From Cybelea sp963824595 (GTDB taxonomy: Bacteria; Vulcanimicrobiota; Vulcanimicrobiia; Vulcanimicrobiales; Vulcanimicrobiaceae): DNA of 64,000 bases. The notes under the pieces were generated by a model that was not told the origin of the DNA, made no database searches, and saw only the letters and a program-made list of their open reading frames with translations. Numbering within the stretch: the stretch's first letter is position 1; the number at the start of each line of letters is the position of its first letter. The translations under genes and the position numbers were made by a program. Positions 17,033-24,394 of this stretch are shown one piece after another. The stretch is from contig CAWGPY010000002.1 of the NCBI GenBank assembly GCA_963824595.1, positions 248,001-312,000 of the forward strand. The letters run 5' to 3'.

Positions 17033-19396
17033 GTGTCGTTTAGACCTTTTGCAGCGGCGCTTTTCGCCGCCGTTTTGTTGGGTGCCGGGGGCCGGCCCGC
17101 TCCGCTCATCGTTTACTCCGCGCCCGCAGGCTCGCGTCCTACCGGCGCCGACCGAATCCACCCAACCGATGCGGTTTTACCCAACGGCAGAATTGCCGCC
17201 CCTGTGGGCACGAGCCTCTTTGTGGGCACGAACCCGCTCGGCCTGGCGCTTTCGCCCGACGGGCGATACGTCATTGTTTCCAACGACGGAGGGGGCGCCA
17301 GTGCGACGGCGGCGACCGGCTCGGCGCTCGTGGCCGGCTACTCGCTGTGCGTCGTTGACGCGAAGAGCATGCGGATCGTCAGCGCCTACCGCGATCCGTC
17401 CGCGTCGTTCTTCATGGGCGTCGCCGCGGCGCGCGATCCGAGCGACGCCGCGCGCACCATCGTGCTCGCCTCCGACGGCACGGCGGGCGCCGTTCGCGCG
17501 TTCGCCCTCGGTGCCGACGGGCGGCTGACGCCCGACGGCAGCCCCATCGCACTGCCGGCCGACGGGGGCCGTCACGCGTTTCCTGCGGACATCGCCATCG
17601 CGCCGGACGGGCGCACCGGGTACGTAGCCGACAATCTCGGCGACTCCATCGTTGCGATCGATCTCGCCTCGCGAACCGTCGTGCGCTCGTTGCCGGTCGG
17701 TCATTTTCCGTTGTACGTCGCGGCGGGGCGCCGCGACGTAATCGCCGCCGGCACCGGCCTCTCCGCGTATTCTCCGCTCGTTCCGCCGGCGGCGCAGCCG
17801 CAGTTCACCGCGCCCGCATTCGATCCGGCGAAGTCGTCGTCGCTCACCGTATTCGCCGCGCCGGCAGCGGGCGACCCAGCGACGGTGCGCATGGATCCGG
17901 CGCCCGACGGCACGCAGACCGTGGGCGGCGCCGCGCCGGGCGCGACGGTGCTGAGCCGCGACGGCAGCCTGGCCTACGTGGCGCTCGCGAACGTCGACCG
18001 GGTCGCGGTCGTCGCGCTCGCGGGCGAGCCGCGCGTCGTGCGCGGGCTCGATCTGCGCCTCTATCCCGGCGCGCCCTACGGAGCGTCGCCGAGCGCGGAA
18101 GCGCTGAGCCCCGACGGGAAGCGGCTGTACGTGGCGCTGGCGGGCCTCAACGCGGTCGCGGTGCTCGACGCGAAGCGTCCGACGCGCTACCGCTACGGCC
18201 TGATCCCGACGGCGTGGTTTCCGACCGCGATCGCCCTGTCCGCCGAGGGGCGTTACCTCTACGTCGTGAGCAGCAAGGGCGTCAACGGCTGGGGCCTTTT
18301 GCAGCGCGTCGACCTCAAACACACGTCGCTGGTGAAGGCGACGCTCGCGACCCTGCGCTACAACCGCACGCCCGGGGTCGCGACGTTCAACCCGGTAATT
18401 CCGCCCCTGCGCTCGAACAAGCGCAGCGAAGTGATCGATCACGTCGTTTACGTCTCCGTCGGCGCCGCGAGCTACGACGCGATCTTCGGGGATCTCAAGG
18501 ACGACTCGGGGGCGCCGCACGGCGACGGCGACGCGTCGCTGACCCTCTATCCGGAGAGCCTGACCCCGAACCTGCACGCGCTGGCCCGCTCGTACGCGCT
18601 GGCCGACAACTTCTACGCGTCCGACCAAGACGTTGACATCGCCAAGCAGTTCGCGATCGCGTCCGACGCGACGCTCTACCAGCAGCTGGTCGCGGCCGCC
18701 GGCGCGGCCCGCCGGCCGATGAACGATCGCGGCGACGATCCCGAGGACTACGCTCGCGCCGGGTATCTGTTCAACGCGATGGCGCGCGCCGGACTGACGT
18801 TCCGCGATTACGGCGCGCTGCTGCGGCTCTCGGGATACGACGGATCGCAGTATCATCTCGACGTGCCGGCGCTCGCCGCGCTCGACGGCAACGTGGACTT
18901 GGAGTACGACAAAGCGCCGCCGAGCCCATCGCCGCGCGCGAGCGCGCAACCCGACGTTGACGGCGCGCGCGCCGCGGAGTTCAAGCGCGACATGCAGCGC
19001 TACGTTGACGCCGACCGCATGCCCAGCTTCACCTACGTGCGGCTCCCCGGCGAGCCGGGCACGGCGGGCGCGGCCGCGGCGGATAAGGCGGTGGGAGCGA
19101 TCGTCGACTACGTTTCGCACACGCCGCACTGGAGCTCGACGGCCATCTTCATCGTGCCCGAGGGAGCCGCGGGGTCGCCCGATCACGTTGACGCGACGCG
19201 CAGCTACGCCCTGGTAGTCTCGCCGTCCGCGCGGCGCGGCTACGTGGGCAACGCGCACGTCAGCGTCGCAAGCGTGGTCAAGACGGAAGAAGAGATCTTC
19301 GGCCTGCCGCCGCTCGCGCTCAACGACCTGCTGGCATCGGATCTCGCCCCGTTCTTCGCCGAATCCCCGACGCCGCAGGCGTACGACGCGCGATGA
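17033..19396 (+). CDS. exported YncE-like beta-propeller fused to a degenerate phosphoesterase domain
   Basis: A 787-residue protein. A signal peptide (SFRPFAAALFAAVLLGAG) precedes a YVTN/YncE seven-bladed propeller to about residue 460 (LALSPDGRYVIVSND, IAIAPDGRTGYVADN, EALSPDGKRLYVALAG). The C-terminal 300 residues align with the alkaline-phosphatase-like phosphoesterase often fused to YncE (HVVYVSVGAASYDAIFGDL, TPNLHALARSYALADNFYA, SPDHVD, SPSARRGYV). The canonical ENRTYD becomes GAASYD, and the later DGHNW and EDD metal motifs are absent, so catalysis is doubtful. I start at GTG 17033; the longer frame adds non-homologous sequence. The next gene overlaps by 4 bases. Confidence 0.8.
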   Translation: MSFRPFAAALFAAVLLGAGGRPAPLIVYSAPAGSRPTGADRIHPTDAVLPNGRIAAPVGTSLFVGTNPLGLALSPDGRYVIVSNDGGGASATAATGSALVAGYSLCVVDAKSMRIVSAYRDPSASFFMGVAAARDPSDAARTIVLASDGTAGAVRAFALGADGRLTPDGSPIALPADGGRHAFPADIAIAPDGRTGYVADNLGDSIVAIDLASRTVVRSLPVGHFPLYVAAGRRDVIAAGTGLSAYSPLVPPAAQPQFTAPAFDPAKSSSLTVFAAPAAGDPATVRMDPAPDGTQTVGGAAPGATVLSRDGSLAYVALANVDRVAVVALAGEPRVVRGLDLRLYPGAPYGASPSAEALSPDGKRLYVALAGLNAVAVLDAKRPTRYRYGLIPTAWFPTAIALSAEGRYLYVVSSKGVNGWGLLQRVDLKHTSLVKATLATLRYNRTPGVATFNPVIPPLRSNKRSEVIDHVVYVSVGAASYDAIFGDLKDDSGAPHGDGDASLTLYPESLTPNLHALARSYALADNFYASDQDVDIAKQFAIASDATLYQQLVAAAGAARRPMNDRGDDPEDYARAGYLFNAMARAGLTFRDYGALLRLSGYDGSQYHLDVPALAALDGNVDLEYDKAPPSPSPRASAQPDVDGARAAEFKRDMQRYVDADRMPSFTYVRLPGEPGTAGAAAADKAVGAIVDYVSHTPHWSSTAIFIVPEGAAGSPDHVDATRSYALVVSPSARRGYVGNAHVSVASVVKTEEEIFGLPPLALNDLLASDLAPFFAESPTPQAYDAR

Positions 19397-20220
19397 AGTT
19401 CGTTTCGTTCGGTCCGCGTTTGGTCGCCACCGCCACCGGTCCGCTGCGCGCGGCCGTGCTGGTGAAGCCGTCGCGCAGCATCGAGAAGGCCGAGCCCCTT
19501 GCGGGCGAACCGGGTAGCGTCTACGCGCGGGCGCTCGAGCAGCACGACGTTCTGTGCTCGACGCTCGAGTATTTCGGCGTCGAAACCGAGCGCGTCGAGC
19601 CGCGCGGCCCGGACCCGTACGAGCCCAGCGCGGGCGACGCCGCGGTCGCGTTCGAAGACGGCGCAGTGATGATGCGGCTGAGCTCGCTCTCGCGCCGCTG
19701 CGAAGTGGACCGCATGGAGTCGGAGTTCGCGCGGCTCGACGTTCCGATGGCGGGCCACATCGCCGCTCCGGGCCTGCTCGACGGCAACGACGTCGTCCTT
19801 GCCGGAACGACGGCGTTCGTGGGCGTCGGTCCGCGCGGCAACGAGCTGGGCCGCGAGGGGTTTGCCAAAGTCGCCCACGCGCACGGCTATCGCGTGGTCG
19901 AGGTGAAGCTCGCCGGCGACGCGCCCGCGCTGCGCGCCGTGATGGGCGGGGTCGCGCATGACACCGTCGTGATCGGCGCAGGCCAGATGGATCCGAGTGC
20001 GTTCGACGGCTTTCGCACGATCGTCCTCGAGCGGGACGAGGCGCAGGCGGCGGGCGTGCTGGTGCTCGACGATCGCCACGTGCTGGCCGACATCCGCTAT
20101 CGCACGGCGCTCGCCGCGATGCGGCGCGCCGGAGTCTCGGTTGAGGCGATCGATCTCTACGAGTTCGGGAAGCTCGGCATCACGCCGTCAATGCTGACGC
20201 TCGTCCTGCGGCGCGAGTGA
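19393..20220 (+). CDS. DDAH/amidinotransferase-like (GME superfamily) protein lacking visible catalytic Cys
   Basis: A 275-residue member of the guanidino-group-modifying superfamily, which includes dimethylarginine dimethylaminohydrolase and arginine deiminase. Recognisable segments are AVMMRLSSLSRRCEVD, the PGLLDGNDVVLAG signature and FVGVGPRGNELG. The C-terminus, where the family has a catalytic Cys in a G..TC.S context, reads GITPSMLTLVLRRE with no cysteine, and the expected His region (HLK) reads PALRAVMGG. It is therefore probably a non-catalytic or re-tasked member. ATG at 19393 overlaps the stop of the previous gene (ATGA). Confidence 0.72.
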   Translation: MKFVSFGPRLVATATGPLRAAVLVKPSRSIEKAEPLAGEPGSVYARALEQHDVLCSTLEYFGVETERVEPRGPDPYEPSAGDAAVAFEDGAVMMRLSSLSRRCEVDRMESEFARLDVPMAGHIAAPGLLDGNDVVLAGTTAFVGVGPRGNELGREGFAKVAHAHGYRVVEVKLAGDAPALRAVMGGVAHDTVVIGAGQMDPSAFDGFRTIVLERDEAQAAGVLVLDDRHVLADIRYRTALAAMRRAGVSVEAIDLYEFGKLGITPSMLTLVLRRE

Positions 20221-20230
20221 GAGCGCGGGA

Positions 20231-20962
20231 GTGCGAATCGCGATCCTCTCCGACGTCCACGGCAATCTCTTAGCGCTCGACGCCTGCCTGGTCGATCTGG
20301 AGTCGCAAGGAAGTGCCGACGCCGTGGTGGTGGCCGGCGATCTCTGCCTGAACGGCCCCAAACCGAAGAAGGTGCTGCAGCGCCTCGAAGAGATCAACGC
20401 CGCGTGCGTGCGCGGCAATACCGATCGCTACATCGCCGAAGACTCGCCGCGCGAGAAGTTCACCGCTTCGGAGTCGGCCCAGATCGCGTGGACGCGGCGG
20501 GAGATCGGCGAGCACTGGGTGTCGTGGCTGAAGGATCTGCCCTTCGCGCTCCGCATCGGCGACGACGACAATCAGCTGCTGGTGGTGCACGCCAATCCGA
20601 AGACCGACGACGAGCAGCTGTGGCCCGACGCCGACGAAGACATGCTGACGCGCCTGATCGGGCGCGAGAAGGCCACGGTGATCGCCTTCGGCCACCTGCA
20701 CCTACCCTACGTGCGCGCCTGGCGCGCCAAGCTGCTGGTGAACGTCGCATCGGCGGGATTGCCCAAGGACGGCGACCCGCGCGCCGGCTACGCGATCCTC
20801 ACCGAGCGCAAGGGCGGCTGGGAGGTCAAACACCGCCGCGTGCCGTTCGACGTGAAGCGGGTCGCAACCCAATTGGCCGATTGCGGGATTCCCGATAGTG
20901 CAGAGCTCATCGCCACGCTTCGCCGCCACCGGTACAAACGATTAAAGAACTCAATTCCCTAG
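20231..20962 (+). CDS. calcineurin-like metallophosphoesterase
   Basis: A 243-residue cytoplasmic phosphoesterase of the YfcE/MJ0936 type. The dinuclear metal motifs occur in order: DVHGN (residues 8-12), GDLCLNG, RGNTDR, VHANP and FGHLHLP. The C-terminal 60 residues complete the beta sandwich. Substrate unknown; relatives act on cyclic nucleotides or phosphodiesters in vitro. GTG start at 20231, 10 bases after the DDAH-like gene. Its end is close to the ABC ATPase gene. Confidence 0.87.
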   Translation: MRIAILSDVHGNLLALDACLVDLESQGSADAVVVAGDLCLNGPKPKKVLQRLEEINAACVRGNTDRYIAEDSPREKFTASESAQIAWTRREIGEHWVSWLKDLPFALRIGDDDNQLLVVHANPKTDDEQLWPDADEDMLTRLIGREKATVIAFGHLHLPYVRAWRAKLLVNVASAGLPKDGDPRAGYAILTERKGGWEVKHRRVPFDVKRVATQLADCGIPDSAELIATLRRHRYKRLKNSIP

Positions 20963-20985
20963 TTCCGAACGCACCCGCCGTCGAG

Positions 20986-21687
20986 GTGGAGAATCTCGTC
21001 AAGCGGTACGGATCCTTTACCGCGGTCGACGGCGTTTCGCTGCGCGTCGAGTCGGGCGAGTTCTTCGGCTTCCTGGGACCCAACGGCGCCGGCAAGACGA
21101 CGACCATCAACGCCATCGCCGGATTGGCGCGCCTCAGCTCCGGCTCGATTCGCATCTTCGGCTACGACAACGTGCGCGAGTGGCGGCAGGCGCGCGGCCT
21201 GGTCGGCCTCTCGCCGCAGGAGTTCAACTTCGATCGCTACCTGTCGCTGCGCGACGTTCTGATCTACGCGGCGGGCTACTACGGCCTGCGCGGCAAGGCC
21301 GTCGCGGAGCGCGCCGACATGCTGCTCGAGCGCTTCGGCCTGACGCGGCACGCGCACCTCGAATTCACCAAGATCTCGGGCGGGCAGAAGCGCCGGCTCT
21401 CGCTGGCGCGAGCGCTGATCCACGAGCCGAAACTGCTGATCCTCGACGAGCCGACCGCGGGCGTTGACGTCGAGCTGCGGCTGGAGCTGTGGGACTGGCT
21501 GCGCTCGCTCAACCGCGACGGCCTCACGGTCTTGCTGACCACGCACTACCTCGAGGAGGCCGAGGAGCTGTGCCGGCGCATCGCCATCATCCGGGCGGGC
21601 CGCATCGTCGCGGTGAAACCCACCGAGGAGCTGATCGCGGACGGCGCCTCGCTGCAAGACGTCTTTTTGGAGCTGACTCGAAATTAA
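20986..21687 (+). CDS. ABC transporter ATP-binding protein (DrrA/ABC-2 exporter type)
   Basis: A 233-residue ATPase. Walker A GPNGAGKT at residues 31-38, signature SGGQKRRLSLARAL, Walker B LLILDEPTAGVD and H-loop TTHYLEEAEEL are all intact. It pairs with the permease that follows and probably drives export of a drug, lipid or polysaccharide. GTG at 20986 is the first canonical start, but the family normally has a few residues before VEVENLVKRYG. An in-frame ATT at 20941 would supply them, though it has no clear Shine-Dalgarno sequence. Confidence 0.92.
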   Translation: MENLVKRYGSFTAVDGVSLRVESGEFFGFLGPNGAGKTTTINAIAGLARLSSGSIRIFGYDNVREWRQARGLVGLSPQEFNFDRYLSLRDVLIYAAGYYGLRGKAVAERADMLLERFGLTRHAHLEFTKISGGQKRRLSLARALIHEPKLLILDEPTAGVDVELRLELWDWLRSLNRDGLTVLLTTHYLEEAEELCRRIAIIRAGRIVAVKPTEELIADGASLQDVFLELTRN

Positions 21688-22444
21688 CGCTAACGGACTC
21701 TGGACGCTCGTCAAGCGCGAGATGGTGCGCAGCCTGAAGATCATCAATCAGGTGATTTGGCCGCCGATCATCACGACGCTGCTGTACGTCTTCGTCTTCG
21801 GTCTCGGCCTCGGCAGCAAGATCCCGACCGTGCAGGGCGTCAGCTACGCCCAGTTCCTGATTCCGGGGCTGATCATGCTGCAGGTGATCGACTCGTCGTA
21901 CGGCGAGTGCTCGAGCTCGCTCTTCCAAGGGCGCTTCATGAACTCGATTCAGGAGCTGTTGATCGCGCCGATGTCGGCCTTCGAAATCGTGGCCGGCTAC
22001 GTTCTGGGCAGCCTGGCCCGCGCGCTGCTCATCGCCGGGCTGATCACGCTGCTGGGCGTGCTGCTGGTGCACATCGCACCGCGCGATTGGCTGCTGTATT
22101 TCGGCGTCATCGCGCTGGTCTCGGTTCTGTTCTCGGCCCTGGGGCTGATCTTCGGCCTGGTGGCCGACAAGTTCGACCACATCGCGATCCTGACGACGTT
22201 CGTCATCACCCCGCTGACGTTCGTCGGCGGCGTGTTCACCTCGGCGACGATGCTGCCCGATGCGCTGCGCAAGTTCGAATTTTTTAATCCGATCTTCTAC
22301 ACCATCGACGCGTTTCGCCGCAGCTATACGGGCGAGAGCTACCTCGATCCCGCCGTATCGATCGCGGTCATCGCATTGCTCGCGGCGGTCGCCTTCGGCG
22401 TGGTCTTGCGCATGACGGCGACAGGGTATAAACTCCGTACTTAA
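21683..22444 (+). CDS. ABC-2 type transporter permease
   Basis: An integral membrane permease with six predicted helices (for example PPIITTLLYVFVFGLGLG, YVLGSLARALLIAGLITLLG, PLTFVGGVFTSATMLP) in the order of ABC-2/DrrB exporters. The motif FFNPIFYTIDAFR before the last helix is typical. The first canonical start is ATG 21722, but this drops GLWTLVKRE, which family members carry. The in-frame ATT at 21683 overlaps the ATPase stop (ATTAA) and has GGAG 10 bases upstream, so I give that start with reservation. The next gene starts inside the stop (TAATG). Confidence 0.85.
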   Translation: MNANGLWTLVKREMVRSLKIINQVIWPPIITTLLYVFVFGLGLGSKIPTVQGVSYAQFLIPGLIMLQVIDSSYGECSSSLFQGRFMNSIQELLIAPMSAFEIVAGYVLGSLARALLIAGLITLLGVLLVHIAPRDWLLYFGVIALVSVLFSALGLIFGLVADKFDHIAILTTFVITPLTFVGGVFTSATMLPDALRKFEFFNPIFYTIDAFRRSYTGESYLDPAVSIAVIALLAAVAFGVVLRMTATGYKLRT

Positions 22445-22812
22445 TGATTGCTATCGCACTGCTGCTCGCGCTCGCACAGGCGCCGACGCACCTGATGGTC
22501 GAGCCCTGGACCGGCTCCGACTTCCAAGTGACCTCCGCTCATGCCGCAAAGTATCGTTTGAAAGTGAGCGGCAGGCCGAACGCCACCGTGAGCCTGCGGG
22601 CGGTGGGCGTCGCGCAAGGCTGGCTCGCCGCGTTCTGCACCCCTAAGCTCTGCTCGCCCCAGCGGATCGAGGTCGAGCTGCCGCATTCGGGACAAGCGGT
22701 CGTTCAGTTCGAGCTGATTCGCGAGGCCGAAAACGCGCCCAAAGAGAGCGGCGCCACCATCGCCGACAACAACGGCGTTTCGGTGAAGGTTCCCGCCGCG
22801 TACCGTCCGTAG
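22444..22812 (+). CDS. small exported protein of unknown function
   Basis: A 122-residue protein with a short signal peptide (MIAIALLLALAQAP) and a predicted beta-rich body (YRLKVSGRPNATVSLRAVG, GQAVVQFELIREAENAP). Two cysteines in FCTPKLCSP could form a disulphide. I do not recognise the family. It overlaps the ABC permease stop by one base, so it is probably co-expressed with that exporter. Its stop codon forms one edge of a hairpin shared with the convergent MBL gene. Confidence 0.6.
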   Translation: MIAIALLLALAQAPTHLMVEPWTGSDFQVTSAHAAKYRLKVSGRPNATVSLRAVGVAQGWLAAFCTPKLCSPQRIEVELPHSGQAVVQFELIREAENAPKESGATIADNNGVSVKVPAAYRP

Positions 22813-22828
22813 CGCTGCACTAGCGCTA
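22810..22828. terminator. bidirectional hairpin built from two convergent stop codons
   Basis: TAGCGC (22810-22815) and GCGCTA (22823-22828) form a 6-base stem around TGCACTA. TAG at 22810-22812 is the stop of the plus gene, and CTA at 22826-22828 is the stop of the minus gene. There is no T-tract, so termination strength is uncertain. Confidence 0.4.
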
Positions 22829-23671
22829 ACGATCGGGGAAGAACGGATTGTGCTCTTTCTCGAGCGCGATCGTCGTCGGCGGCCCGTGGCCCGGCATGAC
22901 GACCGTCTCCTCGGGCAGCGTGAACAGCTTGCTGCGCACGCTGTTGAGGATGTCGCCGTAGGTGCTCGCGTCGCCGTAGGCGCCGCCCACGCTGGCCGCA
23001 AAGAGCGTGTCGCCCGAGAAGAGGGCATCTTTGAAGATATAGCACGACGATCCGTCGGTATGGCCCGGCGTGTGCAGCATGCGGATCGTCGAGGCCTCGC
23101 CGAACGGCAGCGTCTCGCCGTCGCGCACGAGCAGCGCGCCGCCGCCGAGCGAGCCGATTGCGTGCACGTCGAGCGAGTGCATCACGATCTTCGCGTCGGG
23201 GAAGGCGCGCGCTACGTCGGCCGTCGCGTCGCAGTGATCCGCGTGCTTGTGCGTGATCAGGATATACTGCAGATGGTAGTCGCCGTCGCGGAGGATGCGC
23301 AGCAGGTTCGCGGGCAGCCCGGCCGGGTCGACGAGGGCCGCGCGGCGACCGCCTTCGAGGAAGAAGACGTAACCGTTGCTGGGTTGGGGCAGCTGCGCGT
23401 GGCGGCTCACGCCGTCTACCGCGATCGCCGGCGGGTGCCAGCGCTGTGCCGCGGCGTCGGCGAGCTTGCCGCCGTCGAGACGCAGCCGGCGTGCGAGCGC
23501 GCGCGCCTGCACGTCGTCGGCGGCGCCGTCGTCTTTCAGCCACGCCGCGATCGCCGGCGCCGCAATGCCGGTGTCGGCCGCGAGCCGCGCGGCGTCTATG
23601 CCGGTGCCGCGCATGGCCTTGCGCAGAATATCGCCGAACGTATCTTCCAGGGGCAGGGATGGGTTGTTCAT
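22826..23671 (-). CDS. metallo-beta-lactamase-fold hydrolase with N-terminal HTH-like domain
   Basis: A 281-residue protein. Residues 10-75 look like a Cro/CI-type helix-turn-helix (FGDILRKAMRGTGIDAARLA, then DTGIAAPAIAAWL and ARALARRLRLDGGKL). Residues 95-281 form an MBL hydrolase of the glyoxalase II/rhodanese-associated type with the metal motif THKHADH, a second HTPGHTDG, the bridging Asp in FSGDTLF, and PGHGP. The ATG overlaps the stop of vapC (ATGA), making it the third gene of a phd-vapC operon. Substrate unknown. The HTH could bind DNA or be a degenerate oligomerisation module. Confidence 0.8.
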   Translation of the reverse strand: MNNPSLPLEDTFGDILRKAMRGTGIDAARLAADTGIAAPAIAAWLKDDGAADDVQARALARRLRLDGGKLADAAAQRWHPPAIAVDGVSRHAQLPQPSNGYVFFLEGGRRAALVDPAGLPANLLRILRDGDYHLQYILITHKHADHCDATADVARAFPDAKIVMHSLDVHAIGSLGGGALLVRDGETLPFGEASTIRMLHTPGHTDGSSCYIFKDALFSGDTLFAASVGGAYGDASTYGDILNSVRSKLFTLPEETVVMPGHGPPTTIALEKEHNPFFPDR

Positions 23672-24072
23672 GGCGCTTCGGCGGCAAGACCGGCATCGAC
23701 GGCCGCAAGATGAAGCCGGCGATCGCGGGTCAGGAGTTCTATTTTGTGGCGCTCAGCCAGCGCCAGGTACATGGCATCGTAAACGGTCAGCTCATATCGC
23801 GTCGCCAATCTCACCGCATCGTCGACATCGAAATCGTATGACTCGACGTGGATGGGAAGTTGCTTAATTCGCTCCAAAGAGGCAAAGAACTCGTCGGCAG
23901 GAATGCGGCCCCTTCGACGCGCGAATAAGAGCGCATTGGCCAGTTCGGCGGGAAATATCGGCGGAACGAGCGCGACGTCGCCAAGCACGCGTTCTGCCGA
24001 TCTGTAAGCGGCGTCGTCGCGTTCGTCGTCAAAAAACCAGGCGGCTACAAGGGACGCGTCTACCACGATCAC
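23668..24072 (-). CDS. vapC: VapC-type PIN-domain toxin
   Basis: A 134-residue PIN ribonuclease. The acidic residues of the active site are present: Asp in IVVDASLV near the start, Glu in FPAELANALL, Asp in TVYDAMYLALAE and Asp in LTRDRRL. Members cleave tRNA or rRNA when freed from their antitoxin. Start is GTG at 24072, which overlaps the stop of the upstream antitoxin as GTGA; longer frames read into the antitoxin gene. The product should be neutralised by the Phd/YefM-like partner. Confidence 0.9.
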   Translation of the reverse strand: MIVVDASLVAAWFFDDERDDAAYRSAERVLGDVALVPPIFPAELANALLFARRRGRIPADEFFASLERIKQLPIHVESYDFDVDDAVRLATRYELTVYDAMYLALAERHKIELLTRDRRLHLAAVDAGLAAEAP

Positions 24073-24302
24073 AAGCGACGCCCCTCGTCGACGAGGTCCT
24101 TGACGGAAAGCCCGCCCAGGGTCCAGTGTCGGGAGAGGATCCACTTCATCGCCGCTTCGGTTTTTTTCTTGTCCGCCGCGATGCGCACGATTTCCGCCAC
24201 CGGTCGTCCGTTTCGCGTAAGCAAAACTCGTTCGCCGCGCTCGGCTTGAGCGACGAGCTCAGAGAGCCGGTTCTTCGCTTCAAAAATGCCCACGCTCTTC
24301 AT
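24069..24302 (-). CDS. Phd/YefM-family antitoxin
   Basis: A 77-residue antitoxin. The N-terminus SVGIFEAKNRLSELVAQAERGERVLLTRNGRPVAEIV is the conserved DNA-binding fold of the Phd/YefM family, and the C-terminal half should wrap around the toxin. I choose ATG at 24302: a good promoter ends 7 bases before it, implying a leaderless transcript; an ATG at 24314 overlaps the -10 box. These antitoxins usually repress their own promoter, and a 10-base palindrome lies in the -35 region. Confidence 0.88.
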   Translation of the reverse strand: MKSVGIFEAKNRLSELVAQAERGERVLLTRNGRPVAEIVRIAADKKKTEAAMKWILSRHWTLGGLSVKDLVDEGRRL

Positions 24303-24309
24303 CTCAGAT

Positions 24310-24338
24310 ATCATACCGCGCAGCGGCTGGCCAGTCTA
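24310..24338 (-). promoter_or_regulatory. sigma-70-like promoter of the phd-vapC-MBL operon
   Basis: On the minus strand, TAGACT (24338-24333) and TATGAT (24315-24310) are separated by 17 bases. They match TTGACA and TATAAT at 4/6 and 5/6 positions. Transcription would begin about 7 bases later, at or next to the ATG at 24302, giving a leaderless mRNA. Confidence 0.55.
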
Positions 24339-24344
24339 GCTAGA
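24335..24344. promoter_or_regulatory. candidate antitoxin operator, palindrome TCTAGCTAGA
   Basis: A perfect 10-base palindrome overlapping the -35 element of the phd promoter, in the divergent region shared with trxB. Phd/YefM-type antitoxins autoregulate through short palindromes, so this is the best operator candidate. Confidence 0.4.
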
Positions 24345-24355
24345 TTGCCCCCTGT

Positions 24356-24378
24356 GCAACCGGGATGCGCCCGGTTGC
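24356..24378 (+). promoter_or_regulatory. hairpin in the trxB leader
   Basis: GCAACCGGG and CCCGGTTGC form a perfect 9-base stem around ATGCG, ending 16 bases before the trxB start. There is no T-tract. It could be a leader structure or an operator for a dimeric regulator. Confidence 0.4.
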
Positions 24379-24394
24379 GGTCGAAGCGGCCGGA

